Of a DNA stretch of 64,000 nt, positions 8,451-17,360 are shown one piece after another. Below the pieces are notes generated by a model. The model was not told the origin of the DNA and ran no database searches. It worked only from the letters and a program-made list of their open reading frames with translations. The stretch spans positions 496,001 through 560,000 of the forward strand of contig NZ_JAHZIL010000004.1 in NCBI RefSeq assembly GCF_019443085.1, given 5' to 3'. The position numbers were made by a program, and so were the translations under genes. The number at the start of each line of letters is the position of its first letter. Position 1 is the stretch's first letter. Origin of the DNA: Marinobacter sp. F4218 (lineage in GTDB: Bacteria; Pseudomonadota; Gammaproteobacteria; Pseudomonadales; Oleiphilaceae).

Positions 8451-10946
8451 ATGAACCGGTTACGCGCCCTGTACGATCGCCTGATCCTTCCCCACCCCGT
8501 TGTTGTCCTAACCGTTTTCGGCCTGTTACTGGGTCTGGCCGCAGTGAAATTTGGCGAGTTCCGGCTGGACGCCTCGGCCGAATCCCTGGTCCTGGAAGAC
8601 GACCGGTCGCTGGAACAGTATCGGAAGGTCCATCGCCGGTTCACCACCTCCGACGACTTTCTCATTGTTACCTACACCCCGAAACGCGAACTGTTCTCCG
8701 AACAGGGGCTCGACCACCTTCGCGCGCTGAGGGATGAGCTGCAGGCGCTCGACGCGGTCGGTTCCACCAACAGCATTCTGAACGTACCTCTGCTGCACAG
8801 CCCCGACCTGACCCTGGATACCGTCGACAGCGAGATCAAAACGATCGATGCCGACAATGTCCCCCCGGAAACAGCCCGGGAAGCGCTCCTGAACAACCCG
8901 CTCTACCCCAACCTGCTGATCAGCGAGGATGCGAAAACGACGGCCATCCAGGTTAATCTGCCTACGCCGGAGCGCTACTTCGAGCTGCTTCAGCAGCGTA
9001 ACGAGCTGCGCGACAAGGTTGCAGGCGGCAAGGCGTCTGATGCTGAACGGGCCCAGCTGGAAACGGTCCGGCAGACATTCATAGACTACACCGGAAAGCT
9101 CGGCCAGGAGCGTGACGCCACCATTGCCACCGTGCGCACCATTCTGGACAGGTACCGGGACCAGGCGGAGATTCATCTTGGTGGCGTGCCTATGATCGTC
9201 TCGGACATGATTCGCTTTATCCAGAACGACCTTTCGACCTTCGGGTTCGGGGTACTGGCCTTTCTGTTGCTCACCCTGGCGATCATCTTCCGCCAGTGGC
9301 GCTGGGTGCTGATACCCACTCTGTGCTGTGGCTTTACGGTGTGGTTGATGGTTGGCTTCCTGGGCTGGGCTCAGTGGCCGGTAACGGTGATCTCCGCGAA
9401 CTTCATTGCGCTGTTGCTGATCATGACTTTGTCTCTCACCATTCACCTGATTGTCCGCTACCGGGAATTTCAGCACGACGAACCGGAGGCCGACCCGAAA
9501 GACTCGCTACGCAAGACCGTAATGGCCATGATCAAACCCTGTTTCTACATGGCCGTTACCACCATCGTCGCGTTTGGCTCGCTCACGTTCAGTGGCATCC
9601 GCCCGGTAATCGACTTTGGCTGGATGATGACACTCGGACTGACCGTGGCTTTTCTGATCACCTTTATTATCTTCCCGGCCCTGCTCCGGATCCTGCCACC
9701 GCCACTGGACAAAAGTGTGCTGTCCAACCGGATTCCGTTCACCGACGTCTTTGCGAGCTTCACAGAGCGCTTTGGAAAGACCGTTCTGGTGGGGTCAGCG
9801 GCAATCGCCATACTGTGTGCAGTCGGCGTGAGCAAGCTAACCGTGGAAAACAGCTTTATTGACTACTTCAAGTCATCGACCGAAATTCACCAGGGCATGA
9901 TCACCATCGACAACCGCCTGGGTGGAACCACACCACTGGACATCGTCATTACCGATGAAAAACCGCCGGAAAATGCCACAACCGACAGCGATCCGTTTGC
10001 CAGTGGCTGCGATCCCTTCGCCGAGGATTGCGGCGGTGAGGAGGAATACCGGGACACCTGGTATACCTACCAAAAAATGCAGAAACTGGAGAAGGTGCAC
10101 AACTACCTCGACAGCCTGCCGGAAACCGGCAAGGTCCTGTCCATCACCTCCACCCTCGACATCCTGGCACTGATCAACCAGGGCGAGCGACTGGATGCCC
10201 TGGAGCTGGCGTTTGTGCCGGCGGCAGTTCCGGATGATTTGCAGGACGTTCTGCTGACCCCCTATATCTCCGAGGAACACGACCAGGCCCGTTTCAGTGT
10301 CCGGATTCTGGAGACCATGCCCGAACTCCGGCGCCAGGCCCTGCTTGACCGCATCCACTCACACCTGACTAACGAACTCGACTACGACGAGGACCAGGTC
10401 CTGTTCGCGGGCATGACCGTCATGTACAACAACATGCTCCAGAGCCTGTTCGATTCCCAGATCAAGACCATCGGCGCGGTGTTCCTGGCCATCATGGCCA
10501 TGTTCCTGTTGCTGTTCCGCTCGTTCAAAATGGCCCTGATCGGCATTGCACCTAACCTGATTGCCGCGGGCTCCGTTCTGGGCCTGATGGGGTGGCTTGG
10601 CATCCCACTGGACATGATGACCATCACCGTGGCGGCGATTACGGTCGGCATCGCCGTGGATGACACCATTCACTACCTGCACAGGTTCAAAACCGAGTTC
10701 GCAAAAGATGGCGACTACCTGGCGACAATGCACCGGTGCCACCGGAGCATTGGCCGGGCGATGTTCTACACCTCTCTGACCATCATTGCCGGCTTCTCGA
10801 TTCTTGTGCTCTCCAACTTCATCCCGACCATCTACTTCGGCCTGTTTACCGGGTTTGCCATGTTCATGGCCTTGCTCGGAGCTCTGACCCTGCTGCCCCG
10901 GTTGATTGTCATGGTCAAACCCTTTGGCCCGGGCGCCAGCGCCTGA
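8451..10946 (+). CDS. RND-superfamily (MMPL-type) exporter
   Basis: 831 aa from ATG 8451 (MNRLRALYDRL). Architecture: one helix near residues 17-35, a large periplasmic domain, a five-helix bundle around 265-430, a second periplasmic domain around 450-660, and a second bundle around 665-825. This is the COG1033 predicted-exporter (HAE3/MMPL) type, which works without a classical MFP/TolC partner. Second-half TM motifs (TVGIAVDDTIHYLHRF) carry the paired Asp residues typical of RND proton relay. The second periplasmic loop contains an unusual acidic, Cys-containing insert (GCDPFAEDCGG, about residues 520-530). Substrate unknown; possibly lipids or hydrophobic compounds. Confidence 0.88.
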   Translation: MNRLRALYDRLILPHPVVVLTVFGLLLGLAAVKFGEFRLDASAESLVLEDDRSLEQYRKVHRRFTTSDDFLIVTYTPKRELFSEQGLDHLRALRDELQALDAVGSTNSILNVPLLHSPDLTLDTVDSEIKTIDADNVPPETAREALLNNPLYPNLLISEDAKTTAIQVNLPTPERYFELLQQRNELRDKVAGGKASDAERAQLETVRQTFIDYTGKLGQERDATIATVRTILDRYRDQAEIHLGGVPMIVSDMIRFIQNDLSTFGFGVLAFLLLTLAIIFRQWRWVLIPTLCCGFTVWLMVGFLGWAQWPVTVISANFIALLLIMTLSLTIHLIVRYREFQHDEPEADPKDSLRKTVMAMIKPCFYMAVTTIVAFGSLTFSGIRPVIDFGWMMTLGLTVAFLITFIIFPALLRILPPPLDKSVLSNRIPFTDVFASFTERFGKTVLVGSAAIAILCAVGVSKLTVENSFIDYFKSSTEIHQGMITIDNRLGGTTPLDIVITDEKPPENATTDSDPFASGCDPFAEDCGGEEEYRDTWYTYQKMQKLEKVHNYLDSLPETGKVLSITSTLDILALINQGERLDALELAFVPAAVPDDLQDVLLTPYISEEHDQARFSVRILETMPELRRQALLDRIHSHLTNELDYDEDQVLFAGMTVMYNNMLQSLFDSQIKTIGAVFLAIMAMFLLLFRSFKMALIGIAPNLIAAGSVLGLMGWLGIPLDMMTITVAAITVGIAVDDTIHYLHRFKTEFAKDGDYLATMHRCHRSIGRAMFYTSLTIIAGFSILVLSNFIPTIYFGLFTGFAMFMALLGALTLLPRLIVMVKPFGPGASA

Positions 10947-10954
10947 ACCAAAAA

Positions 10955-10985
10955 AAGGGCCGCATCCGAAGAAGCGGCCCTTATT
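10955..10985. terminator. Bidirectional terminator between exporter and Spy-like gene
   Basis: Arms 10955-10963 and 10974-10982 (AAGGGCCGC/GCGGCCCTT), preceded by an A run and followed by a T-rich stretch, so it can serve both the plus-strand exporter and the minus-strand gene ending at 11012. Confidence 0.8.
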
Positions 10986-11011
10986 CCAAGGCAGTGGGAC
11001 CGGGTGCGAGG

Positions 11012-11470
11012 TTACTGACCCTGGCCCTGGCCTTGCTGCTGCATCATCTGGCGCTGTTGCTGCATTTGCTGCTGCATCTGCTGCATGCGCTTGTCGAGAG
11101 TCTCACGCTGCTCTTCGGTAAACACGCTGTCGACTTTCGCCTGCATGAGGGTCGAGAGCGCAGCGATCTCACCAGTCAGGTCGCCCAGTTCCTCGGCATT
11201 TTCGCGGATGGAGTCTTCGTCGTATTCCGGCTTGATCTCGGCCTGCATCTGCTGCTGAAGCGCGCGCGCCTCCTGACGGAGTTCAGCGATCTTGCCCTGC
11301 ATCTCGTCGATGATGCCCCGGATCTCGGTTTGTTGGTCGTCAGAAAGACCCACCATCTGCGCCAATTGATCAACCTGATCCGGCTGACCGCCAGCGGCCT
11401 GTTGGGCCAGCGCCGGAGCGGAAAGGCTCACGGCGACAAGGGCAGTACCAAACAATTTTGCGAGCTTCAT
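11012..11470 (-). CDS. Spy/CpxP-like periplasmic protein with Gln-rich tail
   Basis: 152 aa. A clear signal peptide (cleavage after ALA at residue 22) leads to an all-helical mature protein. One LTxxQ-like motif appears as FTEEQRETLDKRM and a related element is GLSDDQQTEIRGI; this is the pattern of the Spy/CpxP periplasmic chaperone family that protects against envelope stress. The last 30 residues are almost entirely Gln and Met (QQMQQQ repeats, ending GQGQGQ), which is unusual. The ATG has GGAGAA at good spacing. Single gene with its own terminator. Confidence 0.75.
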   Translation of the reverse strand: MKLAKLFGTALVAVSLSAPALAQQAAGGQPDQVDQLAQMVGLSDDQQTEIRGIIDEMQGKIAELRQEARALQQQMQAEIKPEYDEDSIRENAEELGDLTGEIAALSTLMQAKVDSVFTEEQRETLDKRMQQMQQQMQQQRQMMQQQGQGQGQ

Positions 11471-11712
11471 AAGGTTCTCCGTTTACAGGGTGGCCACGTC
11501 TGAAATACCACCGATTTGCGTTGGTTTCGTCATTCAGGTTGTACACCCTAAAACATCATGGCGACGTTTTTCACCCCGATGCCCCTCCTTTTTGTACACA
11601 CTTCTCACCCGGTTCCCCCTCAACCCGCCACACAGGCGGCTCCAAACAAATGTGAAAATTTGGTCATTCCCCTTCATAATGGCGCCGTTCACCGACCGGC
11701 GGAGTATACGAG

Positions 11713-12645
11713 ATGGCGATTAACTGGTTTCCAGGGCACATGCACAAGGCCCGCAAGGAGATCAAACAGGTAATGCCCCAGATGGACCTCATTATCGAGG
11801 TACTGGATGCGCGCATCCCGTTCAGCAGCGAAAATCCGCTGGTGCCCGCCCTGCGTGGCGACAAGCCTCTGATCAAGGTGCTCAATAAACGCGACCTCGC
11901 CGATCCGGAGATTACCGGGCAATGGCAGGCGTGGCTTGAACAGGAACGCGGCGTGCGCACCATAACGCTGACCCACAACCAGCGCAGCGAAGCGCTGGGC
12001 ATCCTGAAGCTGGCCGAGGAAATGACCCCGGACCATGACCGCCAGAAAAGCGCCCTGCGGGTGATGATCCTTGGCATTCCGAACGTCGGAAAATCCACCA
12101 TCATCAATACCCTGGCCGGACGGCCGGCCGCGAAAACCGGTAACGAGCCGGCGGTGACCCGTGCCCAGCAGGCCATCAAACTGCCCGACAACATCCTGTT
12201 GTACGACACGCCCGGCTTCTTATGGCCCAAACTGTCACCGGAAGCCTGCGGCTATCGTCTGGCAGTCACCGGAGCCATTCGCAGCTCTGTCCTCGATTTC
12301 GAGGATGTCGCCCTGTTCGAGGCGGATTACCTGAGACAGGCTTACCCGGAGCTGGTTAAGGCCCGCTACGGCCTGGAGCAGCTACCCGCCGATGGCCTCG
12401 GTCTGATGGATACAATCGCCGCGAAACGCCGGTTCTTTGGCCGTGGTGGTATCCCGGATCTGCACAAAGTGTCCGAGGTCCTGCTCAACGAATTCCGTGC
12501 CGGCACCTTGGGACGCATATCCCTGGAAACCCCGGAAATGGTGGAAAGGGAAGCAGAGGAAGCCGCTCAGGCCGCCGCCGACAAGGCCGCCCGGGAAGAG
12601 GTCAAGGCGAAGGGGAAGAAGAAAGGCCGCACCGGCAAACCCTGA
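11713..12645 (+). CDS. ylqF: Ribosome biogenesis GTPase YlqF/RbgA-type
   Basis: 310 aa circularly permuted GTPase. The order of G motifs is the hallmark: G4 LNKRDL (about 56-61) comes before G1 GIPNVGKST (about 119-127) and G3 DTPGFL (about 165-170). The N terminus INWFPGHMHKARKEI is the signature of this family, which acts in 50S maturation. The C terminus ends in a Lys/Arg-rich stretch suited to rRNA binding. GGAG at 11699 precedes the ATG. Its 3' end overlaps the opposing AraC gene by 44 bases. Confidence 0.93.
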   Translation: MAINWFPGHMHKARKEIKQVMPQMDLIIEVLDARIPFSSENPLVPALRGDKPLIKVLNKRDLADPEITGQWQAWLEQERGVRTITLTHNQRSEALGILKLAEEMTPDHDRQKSALRVMILGIPNVGKSTIINTLAGRPAAKTGNEPAVTRAQQAIKLPDNILLYDTPGFLWPKLSPEACGYRLAVTGAIRSSVLDFEDVALFEADYLRQAYPELVKARYGLEQLPADGLGLMDTIAAKRRFFGRGGIPDLHKVSEVLLNEFRAGTLGRISLETPEMVEREAEEAAQAAADKAAREEVKAKGKKKGRTGKP

Positions 12646-13477
12646 ACCACCCGGTGGTGACATACTCTGACGGCAGGGCGTCAAACATCCCCCGTGCGGT
12701 GCGAACAAAATGCGGCTGATCGTAGAACCCGGCTTCCATTGCCAATACGGACATGGACTTGCCCTGCTCCCAATGGGCCAGGACACGGTTCATCTTCAGG
12801 TGCAGCAGAAACCGTCGCAGCGGTACCCCAATCTCCTGCCGGAACAGGTGGCTGAGTCGCGACGACGATAGCCCCACCGATTCTCCCAGCCACGGCACGT
12901 CCACTTTTTCGGGCAACTCAGCACGAAGGAAGTCACAGACCTTCCGAACGCGGGGGTCCAGCGGCTCCGGCGAGTCGCCAAGGCATTCAACCGCTGTCGA
13001 CAGAGCCTGCCAGACCGCGTCACAGCCTCCGGTCTCCAGGGCTGGAATACTGTCGTGCGGCAGCACCACATCCACCGATTGCCCGCCCTTCAGGATCGGC
13101 TGGAGAGCCCGCCAAAAGGCGCTGTCTGGGTCCAGTTGCGCGCACCACATGCGGGTGTCGCCGGGTTCCAGCGCCTGCACGGCGTCGGGAGCCACCAGCG
13201 CTGCCGATGTCGAACGCCACTGGCCCGCCACCTGAAGTCGAAACGGCCCATCAAGGCCAACGAGCCACGAAGCGCTGATGTGACGGTGAGGACGGTTGGG
13301 CATGAGATGCCCGACCACATGCCAGTGGTCGGGCCAGAGGAACAGGGTGCCATTCGGCGGATGCTGCATAGTCGGGCCGGTCAGTGAGTTTTCCTGTGGC
13401 CAAAGCATACCCCAGGTCAGCGGTTTCGCCAGCGCATCACCGGCCTGCGTGACATCATTGGCCCTGGATTGACCCAC
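12602..13477 (-). CDS. AraC-family transcriptional regulator
   Basis: 291 aa from GTG 13477, chosen because AAGGA lies 8 bases upstream and the start overlaps the stop of the preceding gene; internal ATGs at 13408 and 13369 are alternatives without a good SD. An N-terminal cupin-like sensing domain (WPDHWHVVGHLMPNRPHRHISA, His-rich) is followed by a C-terminal double helix-turn-helix (LSSSRLSHLFRQEIGVPL and SVLAMEAGFYDQPHFVRTAR). Effector and targets unknown. The last residues are encoded opposite the 3' end of ylqF. Confidence 0.85.
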   Translation of the reverse strand: MGQSRANDVTQAGDALAKPLTWGMLWPQENSLTGPTMQHPPNGTLFLWPDHWHVVGHLMPNRPHRHISASWLVGLDGPFRLQVAGQWRSTSAALVAPDAVQALEPGDTRMWCAQLDPDSAFWRALQPILKGGQSVDVVLPHDSIPALETGGCDAVWQALSTAVECLGDSPEPLDPRVRKVCDFLRAELPEKVDVPWLGESVGLSSSRLSHLFRQEIGVPLRRFLLHLKMNRVLAHWEQGKSMSVLAMEAGFYDQPHFVRTARGMFDALPSEYVTTGWFRVCRCGLSSSPSP

Positions 13478-13988
13478 CGTGCTGGTCCTTGCCGTGGCTG
13501 CTCAGGGCAGAAGGCACAGGAATTCCAATCTTGGCGGCAAACTCGATGCTGACAAAAATGGGCCCGATCAACAGAAACACCAGATCTTCCACAAACGATG
13601 GCTTTTTCCCTTCGACCTTGTGGCCATAGACCTGCAAGGCCCAGGCCGCGACCCAGACCACGAGACTGCTCCAGAACAGTGACCAGCCGGCAGCGATAAC
13701 ACTCTGGATGAGCCAGGCCGAGACGGCAAACCACCCTGCCATCAACACGAATACCCACAGCGACAGACGCAGGTATACAACACCTGACAGCACCGCCAGC
13801 ACGGTGGCACCATTGACCCACTCACCCGCCATGCCCGTCAGGCCCAGCCAGCTTCCAACCGGTATTAGCCAGAGCAGGCCGAGAGTGGAAAACACAATGG
13901 CCGGCACGCACACAATGTGGACCCACTGGTTGAAGGAATTCTGGTGGCTCTCACCGTAGTCGCTCAAAAACTGCGGCAACGATCGCAT
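13455..13988 (-). CDS. Mpo1-like/DUF962 membrane protein
   Basis: 177 aa from ATG 13988 (GGGAG 6 bases upstream; the ATG at 13994 sits directly on the SD). N terminus RSLPQFLSDYGESHQNSFNQWVHIVCVP contains the conserved Tyr-x-x-x-H and NxxxH histidines of the DUF962/YGL010w (Mpo1) family; yeast Mpo1 is an Fe(II) dioxygenase of 2-hydroxy fatty acids. Four or five membrane helices follow, with HKVEGKKPSFVEDLVFLLIGP as the conserved C-terminal motif. The bacterial substrate is unknown. Overlaps the AraC start, suggesting co-transcription. Confidence 0.85.
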   Translation of the reverse strand: MRSLPQFLSDYGESHQNSFNQWVHIVCVPAIVFSTLGLLWLIPVGSWLGLTGMAGEWVNGATVLAVLSGVVYLRLSLWVFVLMAGWFAVSAWLIQSVIAAGWSLFWSSLVVWVAAWALQVYGHKVEGKKPSFVEDLVFLLIGPIFVSIEFAAKIGIPVPSALSSHGKDQHGGSIQGQ

Positions 13989-14205
13989 GGACATCTCCCA
14001 TTGTTGTTGTCTTTGATAATTGTCACTATATCAAGCTCCCTTTCCCGGTCCTTGTACGTAACAGCTATTGCCCGGTCATTGCCGATCGACTCAATCGCCC
14101 CTTACCAAGGTCAAATATCACCGCCACGGCAAAAAGCCTAAACTGTTCATAACGTCACTGATCACATGATTTCGCCATGCCTGGCGGGTCGTAAAGGAGG
14201 AAAGT

Positions 14206-15414
14206 ATGAGACGCGTTGTCGTCACCGGTATGGGCATTGTTTCCTGCCTCGGTAACTCACTGGACGAGGTAACGGAAAGCCTGAAAAACGGAAAATCCGG
14301 CATTCGATTCAATGAAACCTACAAGGAGATGGGGTTTCGCAGCCAGGTTTCCGGTTCACCGGACGTGGACACCTCGGTCATTGATCGCAAGATCCGTCGG
14401 TTTATGGGCCCCTCGGCCATGTACAGCTACCTGTCCATGGAACAGGCCATCGCCCAGGCCGGCCTGACCGAAGACCTGATCTCCAATGACCGCACCGGCC
14501 TGATTGCCGGCTCCGGCGGGGCCTCCTGCTCCAGCCAGGTGGAGGCAACCGACATCATGCGGGAGAAAGGCGTCAAACGTATCGGGCCGTACATGGTGCC
14601 ACGCATCATGACCAGCACGGTGTCGGCGTGCCTGGCCACCGCCTACAAGATCCGGGGCGTGAACTATTCCATGTCCTCGGCCTGTGCCACCAGTGCGCAT
14701 TGCATCGGTCACGCCATGGAGCAGATCCAGGCCGGCAAGCAGGACATTGTCTTCGCCGGCGGCGGTGAAGAAGAGGACTGGAGCCTGACCATGATGTTTG
14801 ATGCCATGGGCGCCCTCTCCACCAAGTACAACAATGCACCTGAGACCGCATCGCGCCCGTTCGACAGTGGCCGCGACGGATTTGTCATTGCCGGCGGCGG
14901 CGGCATGGTCGTACTGGAGGAACTGGAGCACGCCAGGAAACGCGGTGCCAACATCATTGCGGAACTGACCGGCTACGGCGCAACCTCGGACGGTTATGAC
15001 ATGGTCGCGCCCTCCGGCGAAGGCGCACAGCGATGCATGAACCAGGCCATGGCGACTATTCGCGGCAAGGTTCAATACATCAACGCGCACGGCACCAGCA
15101 CGCCTGTGGGCGATGTGGCGGAAATGGGGGCTGTACGGAATACCTTTGGCGATAACATTCCCGCCATTTCCTCAACCAAATCCCTGTCCGGCCACTCTCT
15201 CGGGGCAGCCGGCGTGCACGAGGCGATCTACTCACTCCTGATGCTGCAAAACGGTTTCATCGCCGGCACTGCGAACCTCAAGGATCTGGATGAGAAAATC
15301 AGCAACATGCCACTGGTTGGCCCGGCATCGCAGGAGGCCGACCTGTCTACGGTGATGTCCAACAGTTTTGGCTTTGGTGGCACCAACGCATCGCTGGTGT
15401 TCGAGAAGCTATAA
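14206..15414 (+). CDS. fabB: 3-oxoacyl-ACP synthase I
   Basis: 402 aa, usual KAS I length. It elongates acyl-ACP in fatty acid synthesis and is needed for the unsaturated branch. The active-site Cys is C160 in [10 protein letters not shown], with the catalytic histidines in [11 protein letters not shown] and [12 protein letters not shown]; the [12 protein letters not shown] ending is typical of FabB. AAAGGAGG precedes the ATG. fabA, the normal operon partner, is absent upstream, where the divergent Mpo1-like gene lies instead. Confidence 0.95.
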   Translation: MRRVVVTGMGIVSCLGNSLDEVTESLKNGKSGIRFNETYKEMGFRSQVSGSPDVDTSVIDRKIRRFMGPSAMYSYLSMEQAIAQAGLTEDLISNDRTGLIAGSGGASCSSQVEATDIMREKGVKRIGPYMVPRIMTSTVSACLATAYKIRGVNYSMSSACATSAHCIGHAMEQIQAGKQDIVFAGGGEEEDWSLTMMFDAMGALSTKYNNAPETASRPFDSGRDGFVIAGGGGMVVLEELEHARKRGANIIAELTGYGATSDGYDMVAPSGEGAQRCMNQAMATIRGKVQYINAHGTSTPVGDVAEMGAVRNTFGDNIPAISSTKSLSGHSLGAAGVHEAIYSLLMLQNGFIAGTANLKDLDEKISNMPLVGPASQEADLSTVMSNSFGFGGTNASLVFEKL

Positions 15415-15427
15415 GTTGCACGGATTT

Positions 15428-15452
15428 GCGGGTCCCTCGGGCCCGCTCTTTA
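15428..15452 (+). terminator. Intrinsic terminator after fabB
   Basis: 8-bp stem, arms 15428-15435 and 15439-15446 (one G-U), loop CTC, followed by TCTTTAT. It begins 14 bases after the fabB stop. Confidence 0.7.
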
Positions 15453-15521
15453 TTGGCGGTATATACTCTTAGTTCTGAACTTGCTCATTGGCAACATCGT
15501 TGTTCCGTATTAAAGTACGCG

Positions 15522-15535
15522 TTGACATGAATCAA
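15522..15535 (+). promoter_or_regulatory. Fnr/Anr box in front of the fnr gene
   Basis: TTGAC-ATGA-ATCAA, nine of ten consensus positions. It ends 20 bases before the fnr start codon, so it overlaps or lies downstream of a likely start site. This position fits negative autoregulation by occlusion, as known for E. coli fnr, better than activation. Confidence 0.65.
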
Positions 15536-15554
15536 TTCGGACGGTTCACCTAAT

Positions 15555-16307
15555 ATGGCACAAGCAATCCGACTCCGTCAGGCTTCTTCTCCTCTCAAAG
15601 CCTCATGCCACCAGTGCAGCCTGAGCAATCTGTGCCTGCCTCTTGCGATCGAAGAAAATGATCTCGACAGTCTGGAGGATATCGTCCAGCAGGGTCGTAT
15701 TTTCAATCGTGGCGAGCACATTTTTGATCAGAGCACGCCCTTTCGCTCCTGCTTTGCAGTGCGGAGCGGCTCGGTAAAAACCTCGATTATTACCGAGGGC
15801 GGAGAAGAACAGGTCACCGGCTTTTTCATGCCCGGAGAACTGATCGGCCTCGACAGCATGAGCAGTGACAGCTACGCCTGCACCGCCAAGGCTCTGGAGC
15901 GAACCAGCGTATGTGAATTCCCGGTTGAGAAACTGGAGGAACTGACTGGAAAGCTGCCGGACCTGCAGCATCACATGTACCATCTCATGAGCCAGGAGAT
16001 CCAGAACAGCCACCAGCTCGCAATGCTGTTGAGCAAGAATACCGCCGAGGAACGCATTGCAGCGCTGCTACTGTCACTTTCCAGCCGGTTCCAGCGCAGG
16101 CGTATGTCCGGCACCAACTTCAGCCTGCCAATGGCGCGTAACGATATCGCCAACTTTCTGGGCCTGGCTGTGGAGACCGTCAGTCGGGTCTTCACCCGGT
16201 TCCAGAATCAGGGCATTATCAAGGCCCGTGGGCGCGAGGTTGAGCTTCTGGATGTGGAAGCATTGCAGATGGTCACCCGGGAATTCTCCCGCCAGGGCAG
16301 CCAATAA
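15555..16307 (+). CDS. fnr: Fnr/Anr oxygen-sensing transcription factor
   Basis: 250 aa, Crp/Fnr family. It carries all four cysteines for the oxygen-labile [4Fe-4S] cluster: C18, C21 and C27 in CHQCSLSNLC and C109 in SYACTAK. A cyclic-nucleotide-binding-like barrel (about 35-150) and a dimer helix (about 150-180) follow. The C-terminal winged HTH has recognition helix ETVSRVFTRF; the E-xx-SR pattern is that of Fnr, which reads TTGAT half sites. Such sites occur three times in this window (3618, 15522, 34925). The SD is weak. Flanked by fabB, not by the frequently linked hemN. Confidence 0.95.
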   Translation: MAQAIRLRQASSPLKASCHQCSLSNLCLPLAIEENDLDSLEDIVQQGRIFNRGEHIFDQSTPFRSCFAVRSGSVKTSIITEGGEEQVTGFFMPGELIGLDSMSSDSYACTAKALERTSVCEFPVEKLEELTGKLPDLQHHMYHLMSQEIQNSHQLAMLLSKNTAEERIAALLLSLSSRFQRRRMSGTNFSLPMARNDIANFLGLAVETVSRVFTRFQNQGIIKARGREVELLDVEALQMVTREFSRQGSQ

Positions 16308-16318
16308 GACATCCGATC

Positions 16319-16338
16319 CGCCGGCTATTCAGCCGGCG
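16319..16338. terminator. Hairpin between convergent fnr and RmlD-like gene
   Basis: Perfect 8-bp stem (arms 16319-16326 and 16331-16338, loop ATTC) lying 12 bases after the fnr stop. It includes the stop codon of the opposing gene. Short pyrimidine-rich tail on the plus side; probably terminates fnr. Confidence 0.55.
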
Positions 16339-17200
16339 CTTTCACCTCTTGCGGACTGGAAGTCTTCAGCATAGCCAGCTCATCCATCAGCCCTGAGCGC
16401 CACGGAAGCTGTTTGATACCAAAGGTATTGCGGATCTTGGTGCAGATAAGCGTGGTATTGAGAGGCTCCAGGTGGCCCCAGTTGGGCACCTCGTCCACCA
16501 CGCGAATCCCTTCAGGAATGCCCGGAAGACCGGCGATCGCCAGACCGAGTTCGTACAGATTGATTTCTTCTGCGCCCGCATATTGATAGGTGCCCCAGAC
16601 CTCGGCACCACAATCAATCTGCTGGATCACGGCAGTCATCACCCTCGCCAGATCACGGGCCGCCACAGGCTGACCGCGGCACCGTCCCGGCAATGAGAGC
16701 GTCTCCCCTGCCGCAGTGCTCGCCTGAACTTTTCGTATGAACCGTGAGAGACTCCAGCCGGTGCGCAGAATGATGTGCCGGGGCAGGAGTGTTCGCAGCG
16801 CCTGTTCACACTCCCACTGCCAGTTGCCGAGCTCATTGAACGGCTGACCGGGATTCGAGGTTATGTACCCGCTTTGTTTGCGGCCATCGAAAACGTAACA
16901 GGACGACAGCTGCAGCAACGCCATGCCACGCTCCGAGGCATATTCCGCCATGGCCAGTGGCAGGGAGAAAGCCGCCTTGTGAGTATCTTCCGGGTCATTC
17001 TGGGCAACTTCCGGATCCGAAAGCCAGAGGGCATTGACGATCAGGTCGGTATCTTCCGGAATCCAGTTCTCAAGGGCGTTGAGATCAGCACTGGCGGGAT
17101 CACTGACCAGCAACGGACTAACCTGCAGCGACGTTTCACGCAAGCGCTCCAGCAACAGTTTTCCCAGCGGGCCATAATCATGAACAACGAGCACGTGCAC
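16325..17200 (-). CDS. RmlD-like NAD(P)-dependent sugar reductase/epimerase homologue
   Basis: 291 aa Rossmann protein of the extended SDR class, resembling dTDP-4-dehydrorhamnose reductase (RmlD). N-terminal nucleotide-binding pattern VVHDYGPLGKLLLERL is a degenerate GxxGxxG. The conserved LSSCYVFDG (usually STDYVFDG) and ILRTGWSLS (usually ILRTSWVY) elements are visible. The catalytic YxxxK is replaced by WQWEC in GNWQWECEQAL, so classical reductase chemistry is doubtful. It stands alone, not in a rhamnose cluster. May be a non-catalytic or altered-function paralogue. Confidence 0.75.
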   Translation of the reverse strand: MHVLVVHDYGPLGKLLLERLRETSLQVSPLLVSDPASADLNALENWIPEDTDLIVNALWLSDPEVAQNDPEDTHKAAFSLPLAMAEYASERGMALLQLSSCYVFDGRKQSGYITSNPGQPFNELGNWQWECEQALRTLLPRHIILRTGWSLSRFIRKVQASTAAGETLSLPGRCRGQPVAARDLARVMTAVIQQIDCGAEVWGTYQYAGAEEINLYELGLAIAGLPGIPEGIRVVDEVPNWGHLEPLNTTLICTKIRNTFGIKQLPWRSGLMDELAMLKTSSPQEVKAPAE

Positions 17201-17360
17201 GGGGGCTCAATACCTCCAGAATATCACTGATATGACGGGCCTCACGGACCGGTCAGGCCAATGGCTTAGAATCATCGGCCCCTACAATAACAGCCAATAT
17301 TAAACGCAAACAGTTTAAAGTTTGCCTTCTCTTTACGGCATAAAAACAAGAGGAACCGAC

